DNA of 64,000 bases from positions 1 through 64,000 of the forward strand of contig NZ_JAKRRY010000025.1 of assembly GCF_026191675.1 (NCBI RefSeq), written 5' to 3'. The notes below the pieces were generated by a model. That model was given only the letters and a program-made list of their open reading frames with translations, searched no databases and was not told the DNA's origin. The translations under genes and the position numbers were made by a program. The DNA comes from Vibrio qingdaonensis. Lineage in GTDB: Bacteria; Pseudomonadota; Gammaproteobacteria; Enterobacterales; Vibrionaceae. Positions 1-8,235 of the stretch are shown in pieces. Position 1 is the first letter of the stretch. Every line of letters starts with the position of its first letter.

Positions 1-20
1 TCCTTAAAAGGAGGCTTTTA
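1..20 (-). terminator. Partial hairpin at window edge, probable tyrS terminator
   Basis: The first bases read TCCTT-AAA-AGGA followed by GGCTTTT. The right arm AAGGAGGC is complete but only five bases of the left arm are inside the window. On the minus strand this lies just beyond the tyrS stop, so it is probably the tyrS terminator cut by the window edge. That reading is inference. Confidence 0.4.
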
Positions 21-78
21 CGTCTTAGTTATTCGCGCCAGTGCCGTAGCGACTAGACATACAAACAAGAGAAGAACA

Positions 79-1266
79 TTACTTTAGCGTCACTCGAGCG
101 AACTTACGCTTACCCACTTGGTAAACCGCTTGCCCTGCAGCAGGGACTAATTTGGTATCTTCTACTTTTTCACCATCAATTTTCACTGCGCCTTGACGAA
201 TCATGCGCATCGCATCTGAGGTTGAACCGACTAAACCGGCTTCTTTTAGCAGGTTGTTGATCGCAATTCCCGCTTCCAGCTCTAGCTCTGGCATTTCGTC
301 CGGCATTGCGCCTTTTTGGAAACGGTTAATGAACTCTTGCTCAGCCGCATCAGCATCCGCTTGTGAGTGGAAACGTGCAATAATTTCTTTTGCTAGCAGT
401 ATTTTAACATCACGTGGATTCTTGCCCGCTTCAACGTCAGCCTTAAATTGCGCAATCTCTTCTAGTGGACGGAAAGACAGCAGCTCGTAGTAGCTCCACA
501 TCAGTACATCTGAAATTGACATGATTTTGCCAAACATTTCAGTCGGGACTTCACTCACACCAATGTAGTTGTGAGCCGACTTAGACATTTTCTTCTCGCC
601 ATCCAAGCCTACCAGCAGTGGCATCGTCAAGATAACCTGTGGCTTTTGACCATGTGCTTTTTGCAGTTCACGACCCATAAGCAGGTTGAACTTTTGATCA
701 GTACCGCCTAACTCTACGTCCGTTTCCATCGCTACTGAATCATAGCCTTGCAGCAACGGATACATAAATTCATGAATCGCGATTGGCTGTCCATTGCTGT
801 AACGCTTTTTAAAGTCATCACGCTCAAGCATACGCGCAACCGTCTGGTTTGCCGCTAAACGAATCATGCCTTCTGCACCAAGCTCAGACAGCCATTCAGA
901 GTTAAACTGAATTTTTGTTTTCGCTGGGTCCAAAATTTTGAATACTTGCTCTTTATAGGTCTCTGCGTTACGAAGCACATCTTCACGAGTCAGTGGTGGT
1001 CGAGTTGTGTTTTTACCCGTCGGATCACCGACCATGCCCGTAAAATCACCAATAAGGAACGTCACGTCATGACCTAAATCTTGGAACGTACGCAGCTTAT
1101 TCAAAATAACGGTGTGTCCCAAGTGAATATCCGGTGCTGTAGGATCGGCACCTAGCTTAATACGTAGAGGACGGTTCTCTTTAAGCTTTGCAATGAGCTC
1201 TTCTTCTGGAATTAGCTCATCAACACCACGTTTAATTTCAGCCAATGCTGCTTCTAGGTTCGCCAT
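79..1266 (-). CDS. tyrS: Tyrosyl-tRNA synthetase
   Basis: Cytosolic class I aminoacyl-tRNA synthetase that charges tRNA-Tyr with tyrosine using ATP. The 395-residue product has the HIGH-type signature HLGH at residues 48-51, the second class I signature KMSKS near residue 228, and a C-terminal S4-type RNA-binding segment from about residue 335 (QGAVKIDGEKV). Its length fits the TyrZ-like bacterial subgroup. It is transcribed away from the peptidase gene on the other strand, with 129 bp between the two starts. The ATG at 1266 is preceded by a GGGAGTGAA stretch that can act as ribosome binding site. Identification is secure. Confidence 0.97.
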   Translation of the reverse strand: MANLEAALAEIKRGVDELIPEEELIAKLKENRPLRIKLGADPTAPDIHLGHTVILNKLRTFQDLGHDVTFLIGDFTGMVGDPTGKNTTRPPLTREDVLRNAETYKEQVFKILDPAKTKIQFNSEWLSELGAEGMIRLAANQTVARMLERDDFKKRYSNGQPIAIHEFMYPLLQGYDSVAMETDVELGGTDQKFNLLMGRELQKAHGQKPQVILTMPLLVGLDGEKKMSKSAHNYIGVSEVPTEMFGKIMSISDVLMWSYYELLSFRPLEEIAQFKADVEAGKNPRDVKILLAKEIIARFHSQADADAAEQEFINRFQKGAMPDEMPELELEAGIAINNLLKEAGLVGSTSDAMRMIRQGAVKIDGEKVEDTKLVPAAGQAVYQVGKRKFARVTLK

Positions 1267-1395
1267 TCTTGTTCACTCCCACAGATTTGGCAAAAATATA
1301 ATAGTTGGACATCTTACTTGAATAGCGATGTTTTTTGAAACCAGTTAGACTAAATGGTTCAGGAAATTTAGAAAATAATGTTGAATTAATCACTC

Positions 1396-2685
1396 ATGGT
1401 ATCTGTTTTTAAGCGCCTCCCTTGGCTTCACCGAGCTCTTATCGCTTTTTTTACGGCGCTAATTGTTGTGGCACTCTTTCTGCCCGACGCCGCCGATCTT
1501 CACGACGACCCCAATAAACTGGAGGTAGGTAAGTACTACCCTCTGAAAATCAAAGCGTCGGCGTTAAGCATTGTTAACGAACAAGTCCCTACCGTTGTAC
1601 TCAATTGGGAAGAGCATTCTGTTCGCTCAGGTGAAAGCGCAGCGATTCTTTTTCAACGGGTCGGTTTGTCCGCTCGACTGCTTTACGATCTCGTGAATAC
1701 CAACAAAGACATTGAAAAACAGTTATCCAGGCTTCGACCAGGTGACAAGCTGATATTTGGCTTTGATGAAAATAATGAGTTACTGCAGCTAAAACGAAAG
1801 ATCAGCGACTACGAAACGTTTGTTATCACTCGCACTGACAATGGTTTTCGCTCTGAGCTCAGCAAGAAAGAGATTGATTACCAATATAACTATGCTGAAG
1901 CGGATATCACCTCAAACTTCTGGAACGCGGGCATAGGGGCAGGACTAACCGCCAATCAAATCATGGAGCTTGCCGGTATATTTGGTTGGGACATCGACTT
2001 CGCTCTAGACATTCGCTCAGGTGACCATTTTGAGTTGCTGTATCAAGAGAAAGTGGTGGAAGGTGAAGTGATTGGGCGAGGTAAAATTATCGCGGCGGTA
2101 TTTAAGAACCAAGGTGATACGTTTAAAGCTATCCTCGATGACAATACTGGCAGCTATTATGATGAAAATGGTCGCGCCATGAAGAAAGCCTTTTTGCGCT
2201 CTCCGCTTGATTTCCGTCGCGTTACGTCCAATTTTAACCCCACTCGTCGCCATCCGGTCACCGGAAAAGTAAGGGCGCACAGAGGAACGGATTACGCAGC
2301 ACCAGTGGGAACGCCTATTTGGGCGGCCGGAGACGGGGTGGTACAAAAATCCAGTTACAACCAATTTAATGGTAATTACGTCTTCATTAAGCACAGTAAT
2401 ACCTATATCACTAAGTACCTGCATTTGACCAAACGTACAGTAAGAACAGGACAAAGGGTTAAGCAGGGGCAAACTATTGGTACATTGGGTGGCACAGGAC
2501 GGGTTACCGGACCTCACTTGCATTACGAGTTCCTCGTCAACGGCGTGCACAAAAACGCAAGAACGGTCAAACTGCCGCAATCAAAATCGCTCGCAGGTAA
2601 AGCTAAGCAAACCTTCTTAGCCAATGCAGAAGTGCGCCTAAACAAAATGGAGCGTTACAGTGAGTTGCTGTTAGCTAAACCGTAA
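1396..2685 (+). CDS. shyA: M23 peptidoglycan DD-endopeptidase, ShyA-type
   Basis: Zinc endopeptidase that cuts peptide crosslinks in peptidoglycan to allow wall expansion. The 429-residue protein has an N-terminal hydrophobic segment (about residues 10-29) that anchors or exports it, an OapA/LysM-like middle region, and a LytM/M23 catalytic domain from about residue 275. Visible zinc and catalytic residues are HRGTD (H295, D299) and HLH (374-376). From memory, V. cholerae ShyA is also encoded beside tyrS and is about 430 residues, which supports this ortholog over ShyB or ShyC. The ATG at 1396 has no clear Shine-Dalgarno sequence. The stop is followed three bases later by a 13-copy tandem octamer array. 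Confidence 0.9.
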   Translation: MVSVFKRLPWLHRALIAFFTALIVVALFLPDAADLHDDPNKLEVGKYYPLKIKASALSIVNEQVPTVVLNWEEHSVRSGESAAILFQRVGLSARLLYDLVNTNKDIEKQLSRLRPGDKLIFGFDENNELLQLKRKISDYETFVITRTDNGFRSELSKKEIDYQYNYAEADITSNFWNAGIGAGLTANQIMELAGIFGWDIDFALDIRSGDHFELLYQEKVVEGEVIGRGKIIAAVFKNQGDTFKAILDDNTGSYYDENGRAMKKAFLRSPLDFRRVTSNFNPTRRHPVTGKVRAHRGTDYAAPVGTPIWAAGDGVVQKSSYNQFNGNYVFIKHSNTYITKYLHLTKRTVRTGQRVKQGQTIGTLGGTGRVTGPHLHYEFLVNGVHKNARTVKLPQSKSLAGKAKQTFLANAEVRLNKMERYSELLLAKP

Positions 2686-2688
2686 TTG

Positions 2689-2792
2689 GGTTCTATGGTT
2701 CTATGGTTCTATGGTTCTATGGTTCTATGGTTCTATGGTTCTATGGTTCTATGGTTCTATGGTTCTATGGTTCTATGGTTCTATGGTTCTAT
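2689..2792. repeat. Perfect tandem array, 13 copies of 8-bp GGTTCTAT
   Basis: 104 bp made of exactly 13 uninterrupted copies of GGTTCTAT, beginning three bases after the shyA stop codon. The last unit can pair with ATAGAAC at 2798-2804, so a transcript leaving the array could end in a small hairpin. The unit is not a multiple of three and no credible gene runs through it. The perfect homogeneity suggests recent expansion by slippage. Confidence 0.97.
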
Positions 2793-2832
2793 TAGATATA
2801 GAACATGACTGAATCACTCCCTGTAAAGCACA

Positions 2833-2855
2833 GCGTGCGTATTTTTAGCACGCAC
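2833..2855. other. Small inverted repeat after the octamer array
   Basis: GTGCGT (2835-2840) and ACGCAC (2850-2855) form an inverted repeat around an AT-rich loop. An alternative register pairs GCGTGC (2833-2838) with GCACGC (2848-2853). No T-tract follows, so it is not a standard terminator alone. Confidence 0.4.
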
Positions 2856-2875
2856 TGACTCTGACGCCATAAAAG

Positions 2876-2913
2876 CAAAAAGCCCTCAGAACAGAGTTCT
2901 GAGGGCTTTTTTG
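2876..2913. terminator. Bidirectional terminator between shyA and the acyl-CoA ligase gene
   Basis: Perfect 12-bp stem (2881-2892 with 2896-2907) around a 3-nt loop. It is preceded by an A-run and followed by TTTTTTG, so it should end transcription from both converging genes. Confidence 0.9.
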
Positions 2914-2924
2914 TTATCGACCGA

Positions 2925-4757
2925 TTACTTGTCTTTTTTATCGTGCTTATGAGGATGATCGTTGTACATCTCTTCAATTTCGTCTTGGTAGCGATCGTTA
3001 ATCACTTTACGACGTAATTTTTGAGTTGGTGTCAATTCACCTTTATCCATCGAGAAGCCACGTGGCAACAATTTGAATTTCTTCACTTGTTCAAATTTAG
3101 CCAAACCCTTTTGCAGCTCAAATACACGCTTTTCGAACATCTCAACCACTTCATTGTGCTTAATCAACTCAATGCGATCGTGGTATTTGATGTTCAGTTC
3201 TTTGGCGTATTCTTCAAGCGTATCAAAACAAGGCACGATAAGCGCCGAAACAAACTTTCTGGTATCAGCAATCACGGCAATTTGTTCAATGTAATGATCT
3301 TTACCAATGGTGCCTTCAATCGCTTGAGGAGCAATATATTTACCATTAGAGGTTTTCATCAATTCTTTTATTCGGTCGGTAATAAACAGGTTACCATTAA
3401 CGTCAAACTCACCAGCATCGCCAGTTTTTAAGAATCCATCGGCATCAAAGGTTTTCGCCGTTTCTTCTGGCATTTTGTAATAACCACGCATCACCATAGG
3501 ACCACGAACTAAGATTTCGTTATTTTCGCCAATCTTAACTTCCGCTCCCGGCATCGGCATACCAATAGAGTCAGGGTTATAACAGGTATCATCCCAGCAT
3601 GACACGGTTGCCGTGGTTTCAGTCATACCATAGCCAAGCTTAACGTTAATCCCAATCGCTTGGAAAAAACGTCCGATGGTTTCATCAAGCTTTGCACCAC
3701 CGCATGGCATAAAGTTTATTTGACCACCAAGCAATTCACGTAGCTTATTTAGTACGATTTTATCCGCCAATGCATAGCTCTTTTTTAACATAAAAGAAGG
3801 CTGAACATTATCTTGGCGACATTGTGCCATTTTGGCCCCCATATTCACCGCCCAAGTAAACAATACCTTACGATGCACAGGGGCCTTAGAGACTCGCTCA
3901 TGGATAGCTGAGAAAATCTTCTCATAAAAGCGTGGAACGGCGCTCATCACGGTTGGACGAATTTCACCTAACGCATCCCTGACTTGCATTGTGTCTTGCA
4001 GGTAACAGTTGGTTCCCCCTTTGTATAAAACATAGAAGGTCCAAGCGCGCTCAAATACATGAGATAACGGTAAAAAACACAGCGACACATCGTCTTCTGA
4101 TAAGCTCAAACGTTCATCATGCCCTTTTAACTGAGCGCCAATGTTTTGGTAGTCCAACATGACGCCTTTTGGCTGTCCCGTTGTTCCTGATGTGTAGATA
4201 AGCGTCAAAAGATCATCAAAATTAGCCTGTTCAATTCGCTCTTGCAGCGTTTGTTCAAGGTGCTCTGGTTGAACACTTGGCGTGGCGATAAAGTCATCCC
4301 AACGTGTGACATAGGAGTCATCTGTGATCTCGATGTCGTCGCTCATCGCGACAATCCACTCTAATTGTGGACACTCTTCATAAATAGAAAGTGCAGCGTC
4401 AAACTGCTCTTGCTCGCCAACAAATAGAATGCGTACGTCAGCATTTTGAAGAATATAACTCGTTTGAGCTGGGGTATTTGTTGGGTAAATGGGTACCGTC
4501 ACCGCCCGCAGTTGGAGCGAGGCGAAGTCAGCGATTGTCCATTTCGGCATATTATTGGCAATAATACCGATCTTATCTTGAGGTTGGATTCCTTTATTCA
4601 GCAAAGCGAGAGACAGCGCGTCAATACTAGCGCCAAACTCTTTCCAACTTATCCCTTGCCACACATTGTTAATCTTGTGTTTTAAGGCGATCTTGTCGCC
4701 ACCTTGCGTGATCCTGTCGCGAATCTTTTTTACAATATGGAATTCTAAATTAGCCAT
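2925..4757 (-). CDS. Long-chain fatty acid-CoA ligase (AMP-binding)
   Basis: Activates long-chain fatty acids to acyl-CoA through an acyl-adenylate. The 610-residue protein shows the AMP-binding P-loop YTSGTTGQPKG near residues 187-197, the motif GYGMTETTA, and the TGDAGEFD and TDRIKELMKTSNGKYI signatures of the C-terminal subdomain. It is longer than classical FadD (about 560 residues) and resembles the larger FadD15/FAA-like ligases, so I leave the symbol blank. The ATG at 4757 is preceded by AGGTAAGA. The gene is monocistronic: a terminator follows it and another separates it from leuO upstream. Vibrio chromosomes that I recall also place such a ligase next to leuO. Confidence 0.93.
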   Translation of the reverse strand: MANLEFHIVKKIRDRITQGGDKIALKHKINNVWQGISWKEFGASIDALSLALLNKGIQPQDKIGIIANNMPKWTIADFASLQLRAVTVPIYPTNTPAQTSYILQNADVRILFVGEQEQFDAALSIYEECPQLEWIVAMSDDIEITDDSYVTRWDDFIATPSVQPEHLEQTLQERIEQANFDDLLTLIYTSGTTGQPKGVMLDYQNIGAQLKGHDERLSLSEDDVSLCFLPLSHVFERAWTFYVLYKGGTNCYLQDTMQVRDALGEIRPTVMSAVPRFYEKIFSAIHERVSKAPVHRKVLFTWAVNMGAKMAQCRQDNVQPSFMLKKSYALADKIVLNKLRELLGGQINFMPCGGAKLDETIGRFFQAIGINVKLGYGMTETTATVSCWDDTCYNPDSIGMPMPGAEVKIGENNEILVRGPMVMRGYYKMPEETAKTFDADGFLKTGDAGEFDVNGNLFITDRIKELMKTSNGKYIAPQAIEGTIGKDHYIEQIAVIADTRKFVSALIVPCFDTLEEYAKELNIKYHDRIELIKHNEVVEMFEKRVFELQKGLAKFEQVKKFKLLPRGFSMDKGELTPTQKLRRKVINDRYQDEIEEMYNDHPHKHDKKDK

Positions 4758-4870
4758 GTTCTATCTTACCTTTAAGCGTACACATGTAAGCTTTTTCAGC
4801 GAACAAGTGTACCTATGATGGTAAAAAAGGCAACAGACTCAAATCAAAGTTATCAATAAATAATGTAACG

Positions 4871-4915
4871 AAAAAGCCCCTGATACTAGGCTTCAAAGCT
4901 AATATCAAGGGCTTA
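4871..4915 (-). terminator. leuO terminator
   Basis: AAGCCCCTGATA (4874-4885) pairs with TATCAAGGGCTT (4903-4914), with one non-Watson-Crick position. Read on the minus strand the stem is followed by five Us, directly after the leuO stop. Confidence 0.8.
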
Positions 4916-4932
4916 TTCTCATTGGGTGTGAA

Positions 4933-5892
4933 TTACGCTAGTGCGACAACTTCACCGCAAATCATCATCAGTTGATCACGCAACCAAATGTGACCTTTAT
5001 CTTTTTCACTCGACTCATGCCAGCTTAGGTAGCCGCTAATCATCGCATTATCAAATGGCAAGGCAATGACTTGTAATTGATCTTTGTTGACCGCGTTTTC
5101 TACCATCCAGCGTGGTGCGATTGTCACAAGTTCAGATTGTCCAACCACGTATAGGACGTTGCTTAGGCTTGTGCCTTCATAAGATGCTTGGCACTCTAAA
5201 TCTTTATAAGCATGCTCAGAGAAACTGCGAACACCGTGTACTTTTGACAGTTTCGCGTGCTTTTCATTACTTAGTTGAGCAACGCTCACCGCATTATGAA
5301 TGCGTGGGTGGTTTTTCGACGCCACGACCACTAGCTCATCTTGGAAGATTTCTGTGCTCGAGAAACCTTGTGCATCGTAGCGTGCATAATCGATAACAAA
5401 GTCGATTTCTTGGTAGCGCATACGATCAGCCAGTTGGCGGTCCGCTTCAGCATCTAAATGCAACTGTACGTGAGGCGCCTGCTCACCAATGTTTTGCATG
5501 ATTTTTGGCGCAAAGCGCATATCGCATGGAGAGCAAATCGCCATCTTAAACAGACGGGTTGATGTCTCTGGTGTAAAGATTGAGCTTGGTAGTTCATTGC
5601 GAATCAATTGTAATGCTTGACGAACAGGGCCAAACAACTGACGAGCGCGTTGAGTCGGCTGAATACCGCGACCTTGGCGCATAAACAACTCGTCATTGAA
5701 CATCACTTTTAGACGCGCAACGGCGTTACTAACTGCTGGTTGTGACATTCCTAAGTTGTGCGCTGCACGAGTAATGTTTTGTTCCTGCATTACTGCGTCA
5801 AATACGGTTAATAGGTTTAGATCTACGCCACGTAATGTGCTTTCCATGCGGTAGCTAGCGATTGCGCTCATAGCATCTTTTTTGTCTAACAT
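4933..5892 (-). CDS. leuO: LysR-family transcriptional regulator LeuO
   Basis: Pleiotropic DNA-binding regulator; in enterics and vibrios LeuO is known as an H-NS antagonist and stress regulator. The 319-residue protein has an N-terminal winged helix-turn-helix (about residues 22-80, with LNLLTVFDAVMQEQNITRAA and MSQPAVSNAVARLK) and a LysR substrate-binding domain from about residue 110. The RGVDLNLL opening of the DNA-binding domain is characteristic of LeuO. Unlike in E. coli it is not divergent from the leu operon: an apparent 7.6 kb with a glycosyltransferase pair and an efflux operon lies between them. The upstream region is long and AT-rich with inverted repeats. ATG at 5892 is the first in frame; shorter starts at the internal Mets are possible. 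Confidence 0.93.
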   Translation of the reverse strand: MLDKKDAMSAIASYRMESTLRGVDLNLLTVFDAVMQEQNITRAAHNLGMSQPAVSNAVARLKVMFNDELFMRQGRGIQPTQRARQLFGPVRQALQLIRNELPSSIFTPETSTRLFKMAICSPCDMRFAPKIMQNIGEQAPHVQLHLDAEADRQLADRMRYQEIDFVIDYARYDAQGFSSTEIFQDELVVVASKNHPRIHNAVSVAQLSNEKHAKLSKVHGVRSFSEHAYKDLECQASYEGTSLSNVLYVVGQSELVTIAPRWMVENAVNKDQLQVIALPFDNAMISGYLSWHESSEKDKGHIWLRDQLMMICGEVVALA

Positions 5893-6330
5893 TTAGTAAG
5901 CCTCGTTAAATTTCAATCTCGAATATGTGGGTAAGGATTAAGCAGAAACGTATGTTGTCCATTTCTGTACCCTACAATGTTCTATTAATCCTCTGCATAG
6001 TTCGAGGACGAAGCAAACTATCCACTAATAATAACTTCAACACCAACTAGATTGATAAAGAATCATCATATTTTACCGACAACAATACAATAACCATAAA
6101 CAACAATAGCTTACATGTATTATAAAAAAAGATAAATTATATTTTTGATAACTTTTGTTGCAAAGAACCTCTAAAATGATAAACGAACGCTATATGAGTG
6201 CAATTTAATGATAGAGCCTCTTCATCGCTATATCTTATAGGTCACCACCCGAACTACAATAAAAACACATAGGTCAGACAAATGATAGCGAGACCAATCA
6301 TTCAAAATAAAGATAGCCCGCTATCCTCCC
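5893..6330. promoter_or_regulatory. Long AT-rich leuO upstream region
   Basis: No gene is visible in this stretch. It becomes strongly AT-rich from about 6030 to 6190. Two inverted repeats lie near the leuO start: AGGATTAA (5934-5941) with TTAATCCT (5985-5992), and ATAGTT (5997-6002) with AACTAT (6016-6021). Such AT-rich upstream DNA fits an H-NS-silenced, LeuO-autoregulated promoter, which is inference. Confidence 0.5.
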
Positions 6331-6333
6331 ATA

Positions 6334-6363
6334 CGAAAAAAAGCGACTTATCGTCGCTTTTTC
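6334..6363. terminator. Terminator of the glycosyltransferase/PAP2 operon
   Basis: AAGCGAC (6341-6347) and GTCGCTT (6353-6359) flank a 5-nt loop. A run of As on the left and Ts on the right give U-tracts in both directions. On the minus strand it lies about 80 bp past the glycosyltransferase stop. Confidence 0.8.
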
Positions 6364-6440
6364 CTGCCGTTTATGTCTTTATCCGGTAAGACGTATTTGA
6401 ATTTCGGAATATCAAGTAAACGTATCCATAAGAATCGTAC

Positions 6441-7484
6441 TCACATCGAAACATAACTTGGGAAATCCACTTTCTCCCATAGGCGTTGGCGCAAAGATTG
6501 GCTGCAATGCCACTCACCTGACATTAACCAATGAGCTATCTCGCTCGCCACATCAGGATAAACCACGCGCTCCGCTTGTTGCTCATCTAACCAATCCCTA
6601 ACCATAGACGCGTTTAATGTATCCATACTATGAGCTAACCCAAGGCTTTCTAATGTTGCAGCATTACTTTGTTGTTCAAACTGCCCTTCTAAAGGCTTTA
6701 CCAATAACTTCTTACCTAAGCTCAATGCTTCAGAAGGCAATTCAAAACCGCCATTTGCGATGACACCATTACATCGATGTAAGTCGACTTGAAAAGTCTG
6801 ATGACTCAAGGGCTTCATCGTCAAATTCTCAATGGTTGCGATTTCAACGACATCAGGGTGATAACAAACAAATGGCTGATTAACAAAGCGAACCAAAAGA
6901 TCAATGATGACATCGAGACTTTCAAACGGCAGATAAACCAGAACCATCTCTTCTGACGTCACCTCATGCGATTGAGTATGCACAATCGGTGGCAAAATAG
7001 GCTGATCAAAGTGATACCAATGCAATCCTAGTTGGTGATCCGAGGGTGCAAAATGTTGGATAATTTGGCTGTCCAACCAACTTGAGCCTTTTTGAGGTAC
7101 GTCGAAGCGAAAAGCATTTTGATGACTGATACTCACCGTCGGCACTTTTTGGCGCTTCGCTGCCCAAGCCGAAATCGGCTCAAAATCGTTCACCACTAAA
7201 TCATAATGGCTGACATCCAGTGATCGCGTTTCTTGCATGAAATGGAGTATGTTGTTATCCGTCGCCGTTTGAAGATAGTCAACTTTGCCATTTTTCGTTA
7301 CGAAGCTAAATCCGCGCCGAGTTTGGTATTGCCCAAATTGCTCCATTGAAAAGTACTTATCTTTGTCACGACCAGAGAATAAAAAATCAACCTCGACATC
7401 ATGAGTTCGTAGTGCTTCACTCATGGCTCTCGCTCTAGCGATATGACCATTCCCGGTTCCTTGAACTCCATATAGAATCTTCAC
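6441..7484 (-). CDS. MJ1255/VC2487-family glycosyltransferase
   Basis: Putative GT-B-fold, UDP-sugar-dependent glycosyltransferase of the family named for MJ1255 and VC2487. Its acceptor is unknown. The N-terminus ILYGVQGTGNGHIARARAM carries the Gly-rich G-x-G-H motif seen in MurG-like enzymes, and the C-terminal half has NGGFELPSEAL followed by a KPLEGQFEQQSNA segment that resembles a nucleotide-sugar site. I prefer the GTG at 7484 over the ATG at 7490: AAGGGG abuts the ATG but sits six bases before the GTG, giving 347 residues. The upstream PAP2 phosphatase stop lies about 10 bp away, so the two are co-transcribed. That suggests joint action on a lipid or polyprenyl-linked substrate (inference). 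Confidence 0.85.
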   Translation of the reverse strand: MKILYGVQGTGNGHIARARAMSEALRTHDVEVDFLFSGRDKDKYFSMEQFGQYQTRRGFSFVTKNGKVDYLQTATDNNILHFMQETRSLDVSHYDLVVNDFEPISAWAAKRQKVPTVSISHQNAFRFDVPQKGSSWLDSQIIQHFAPSDHQLGLHWYHFDQPILPPIVHTQSHEVTSEEMVLVYLPFESLDVIIDLLVRFVNQPFVCYHPDVVEIATIENLTMKPLSHQTFQVDLHRCNGVIANGGFELPSEALSLGKKLLVKPLEGQFEQQSNAATLESLGLAHSMDTLNASMVRDWLDEQQAERVVYPDVASEIAHWLMSGEWHCSQSLRQRLWEKVDFPSYVSM

Positions 7485-7494
7485 GCACATCCCC

Positions 7495-8073
7495 TTAAGC
7501 CAGTAGTTCGACGTAATCCAATACGATCGATTTTGACGTTATATAGTTCGAAAACACCCAGTTCAGCGCCAACATGGCACACAACGCACCAAGCACCGCA
7601 CCTATTACAACATCCGTTAAAAAATGCACCCCGAGCAGCACACGCGACACCCCAATCAAGGTGGCCCACACAAGGCACACAAAGAACCAGTCTGGATAGA
7701 AATGACCAATAACGGTTGCCATTAAAAACGCAGCCGCGGTATGCCCTGACGGCAAACTGTAACGGTCGGAGGGGGTAATGAAAGGCTGAACAAACTGACA
7801 GAGTTCTTGGGGACGGCGACGTTTAAAACTGTTTTTTGCCACCCAATAGATAGGGAGTTCAATAGCAAAAGCGAGTAAGGCCACCGCCAAAAATGCCTCG
7901 CCGACACGCTCATCAAAAAACCAAACGAAGGCAGCTAAACAAGCATACAGGGGACCATCACCACTTCTAGAAATTAACCGGCTCAGTCGCGCGACTTGAG
8001 CATTAAAACGGTGATCCAAACAAAACAATGAAAACGCTAAATCGAAACGAGCAATCGGTTCAATAGTACGCAT
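7495..8073 (-). CDS. PAP2-family membrane phosphatase
   Basis: Integral membrane lipid-phosphate phosphatase of the PAP2 superfamily. The three catalytic motifs are present in order: KNSFKRRRP (KX6RP), PSGHTAA (PSGH) and SRVLLGVHFLTD (SRX5HX3D), spread over about residues 80-170 and separated by hydrophobic helices. The 192-residue length fits the family. Likely substrates are undecaprenyl pyrophosphate, phosphatidylglycerol phosphate or another lipid phosphate; sequence alone cannot decide. The ATG at 8073 has AAGGAG seven bases upstream. The stop codon overlaps the Shine-Dalgarno of the glycosyltransferase gene, implying translational coupling and a shared pathway. Confidence 0.9.
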   Translation of the reverse strand: MRTIEPIARFDLAFSLFCLDHRFNAQVARLSRLISRSGDGPLYACLAAFVWFFDERVGEAFLAVALLAFAIELPIYWVAKNSFKRRRPQELCQFVQPFITPSDRYSLPSGHTAAAFLMATVIGHFYPDWFFVCLVWATLIGVSRVLLGVHFLTDVVIGAVLGALCAMLALNWVFSNYITSKSIVLDYVELLA

Positions 8074-8166
8074 GACCTACTCCTTGTCATAGATAATCTC
8101 GTATGATCAAAAAATAGTCAGGTTGCATGACAGTTAGGTGACGAATTGTTGGAGATATGATGAAGG

Positions 8167-8194
8167 TGAGTGAGGTAAGAGCTTACCTCACTCA
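8167..8194. other. Perfect 13-bp inverted repeat after the RND pump gene
   Basis: TGAGTGAGGTAAG (8167-8179) is followed two bases later by its exact reverse complement (8182-8194). It lies 42 bp past the RND permease stop on the minus strand, but no U-tract follows in that direction. It may protect the 3' end or act as a protein site rather than an intrinsic terminator. Confidence 0.7.
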
Positions 8195-8235
8195 TTTTAC
8201 TTAGCACGCTATCAAGGAAGTAGCGCGACTAACGG

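Noticed and set aside
2017..2580. 187-codon minus-strand frame inside shyA
   Set aside because: Lies entirely within a conserved M23 peptidase domain and has no ribosome binding site; a coding-strand shadow.
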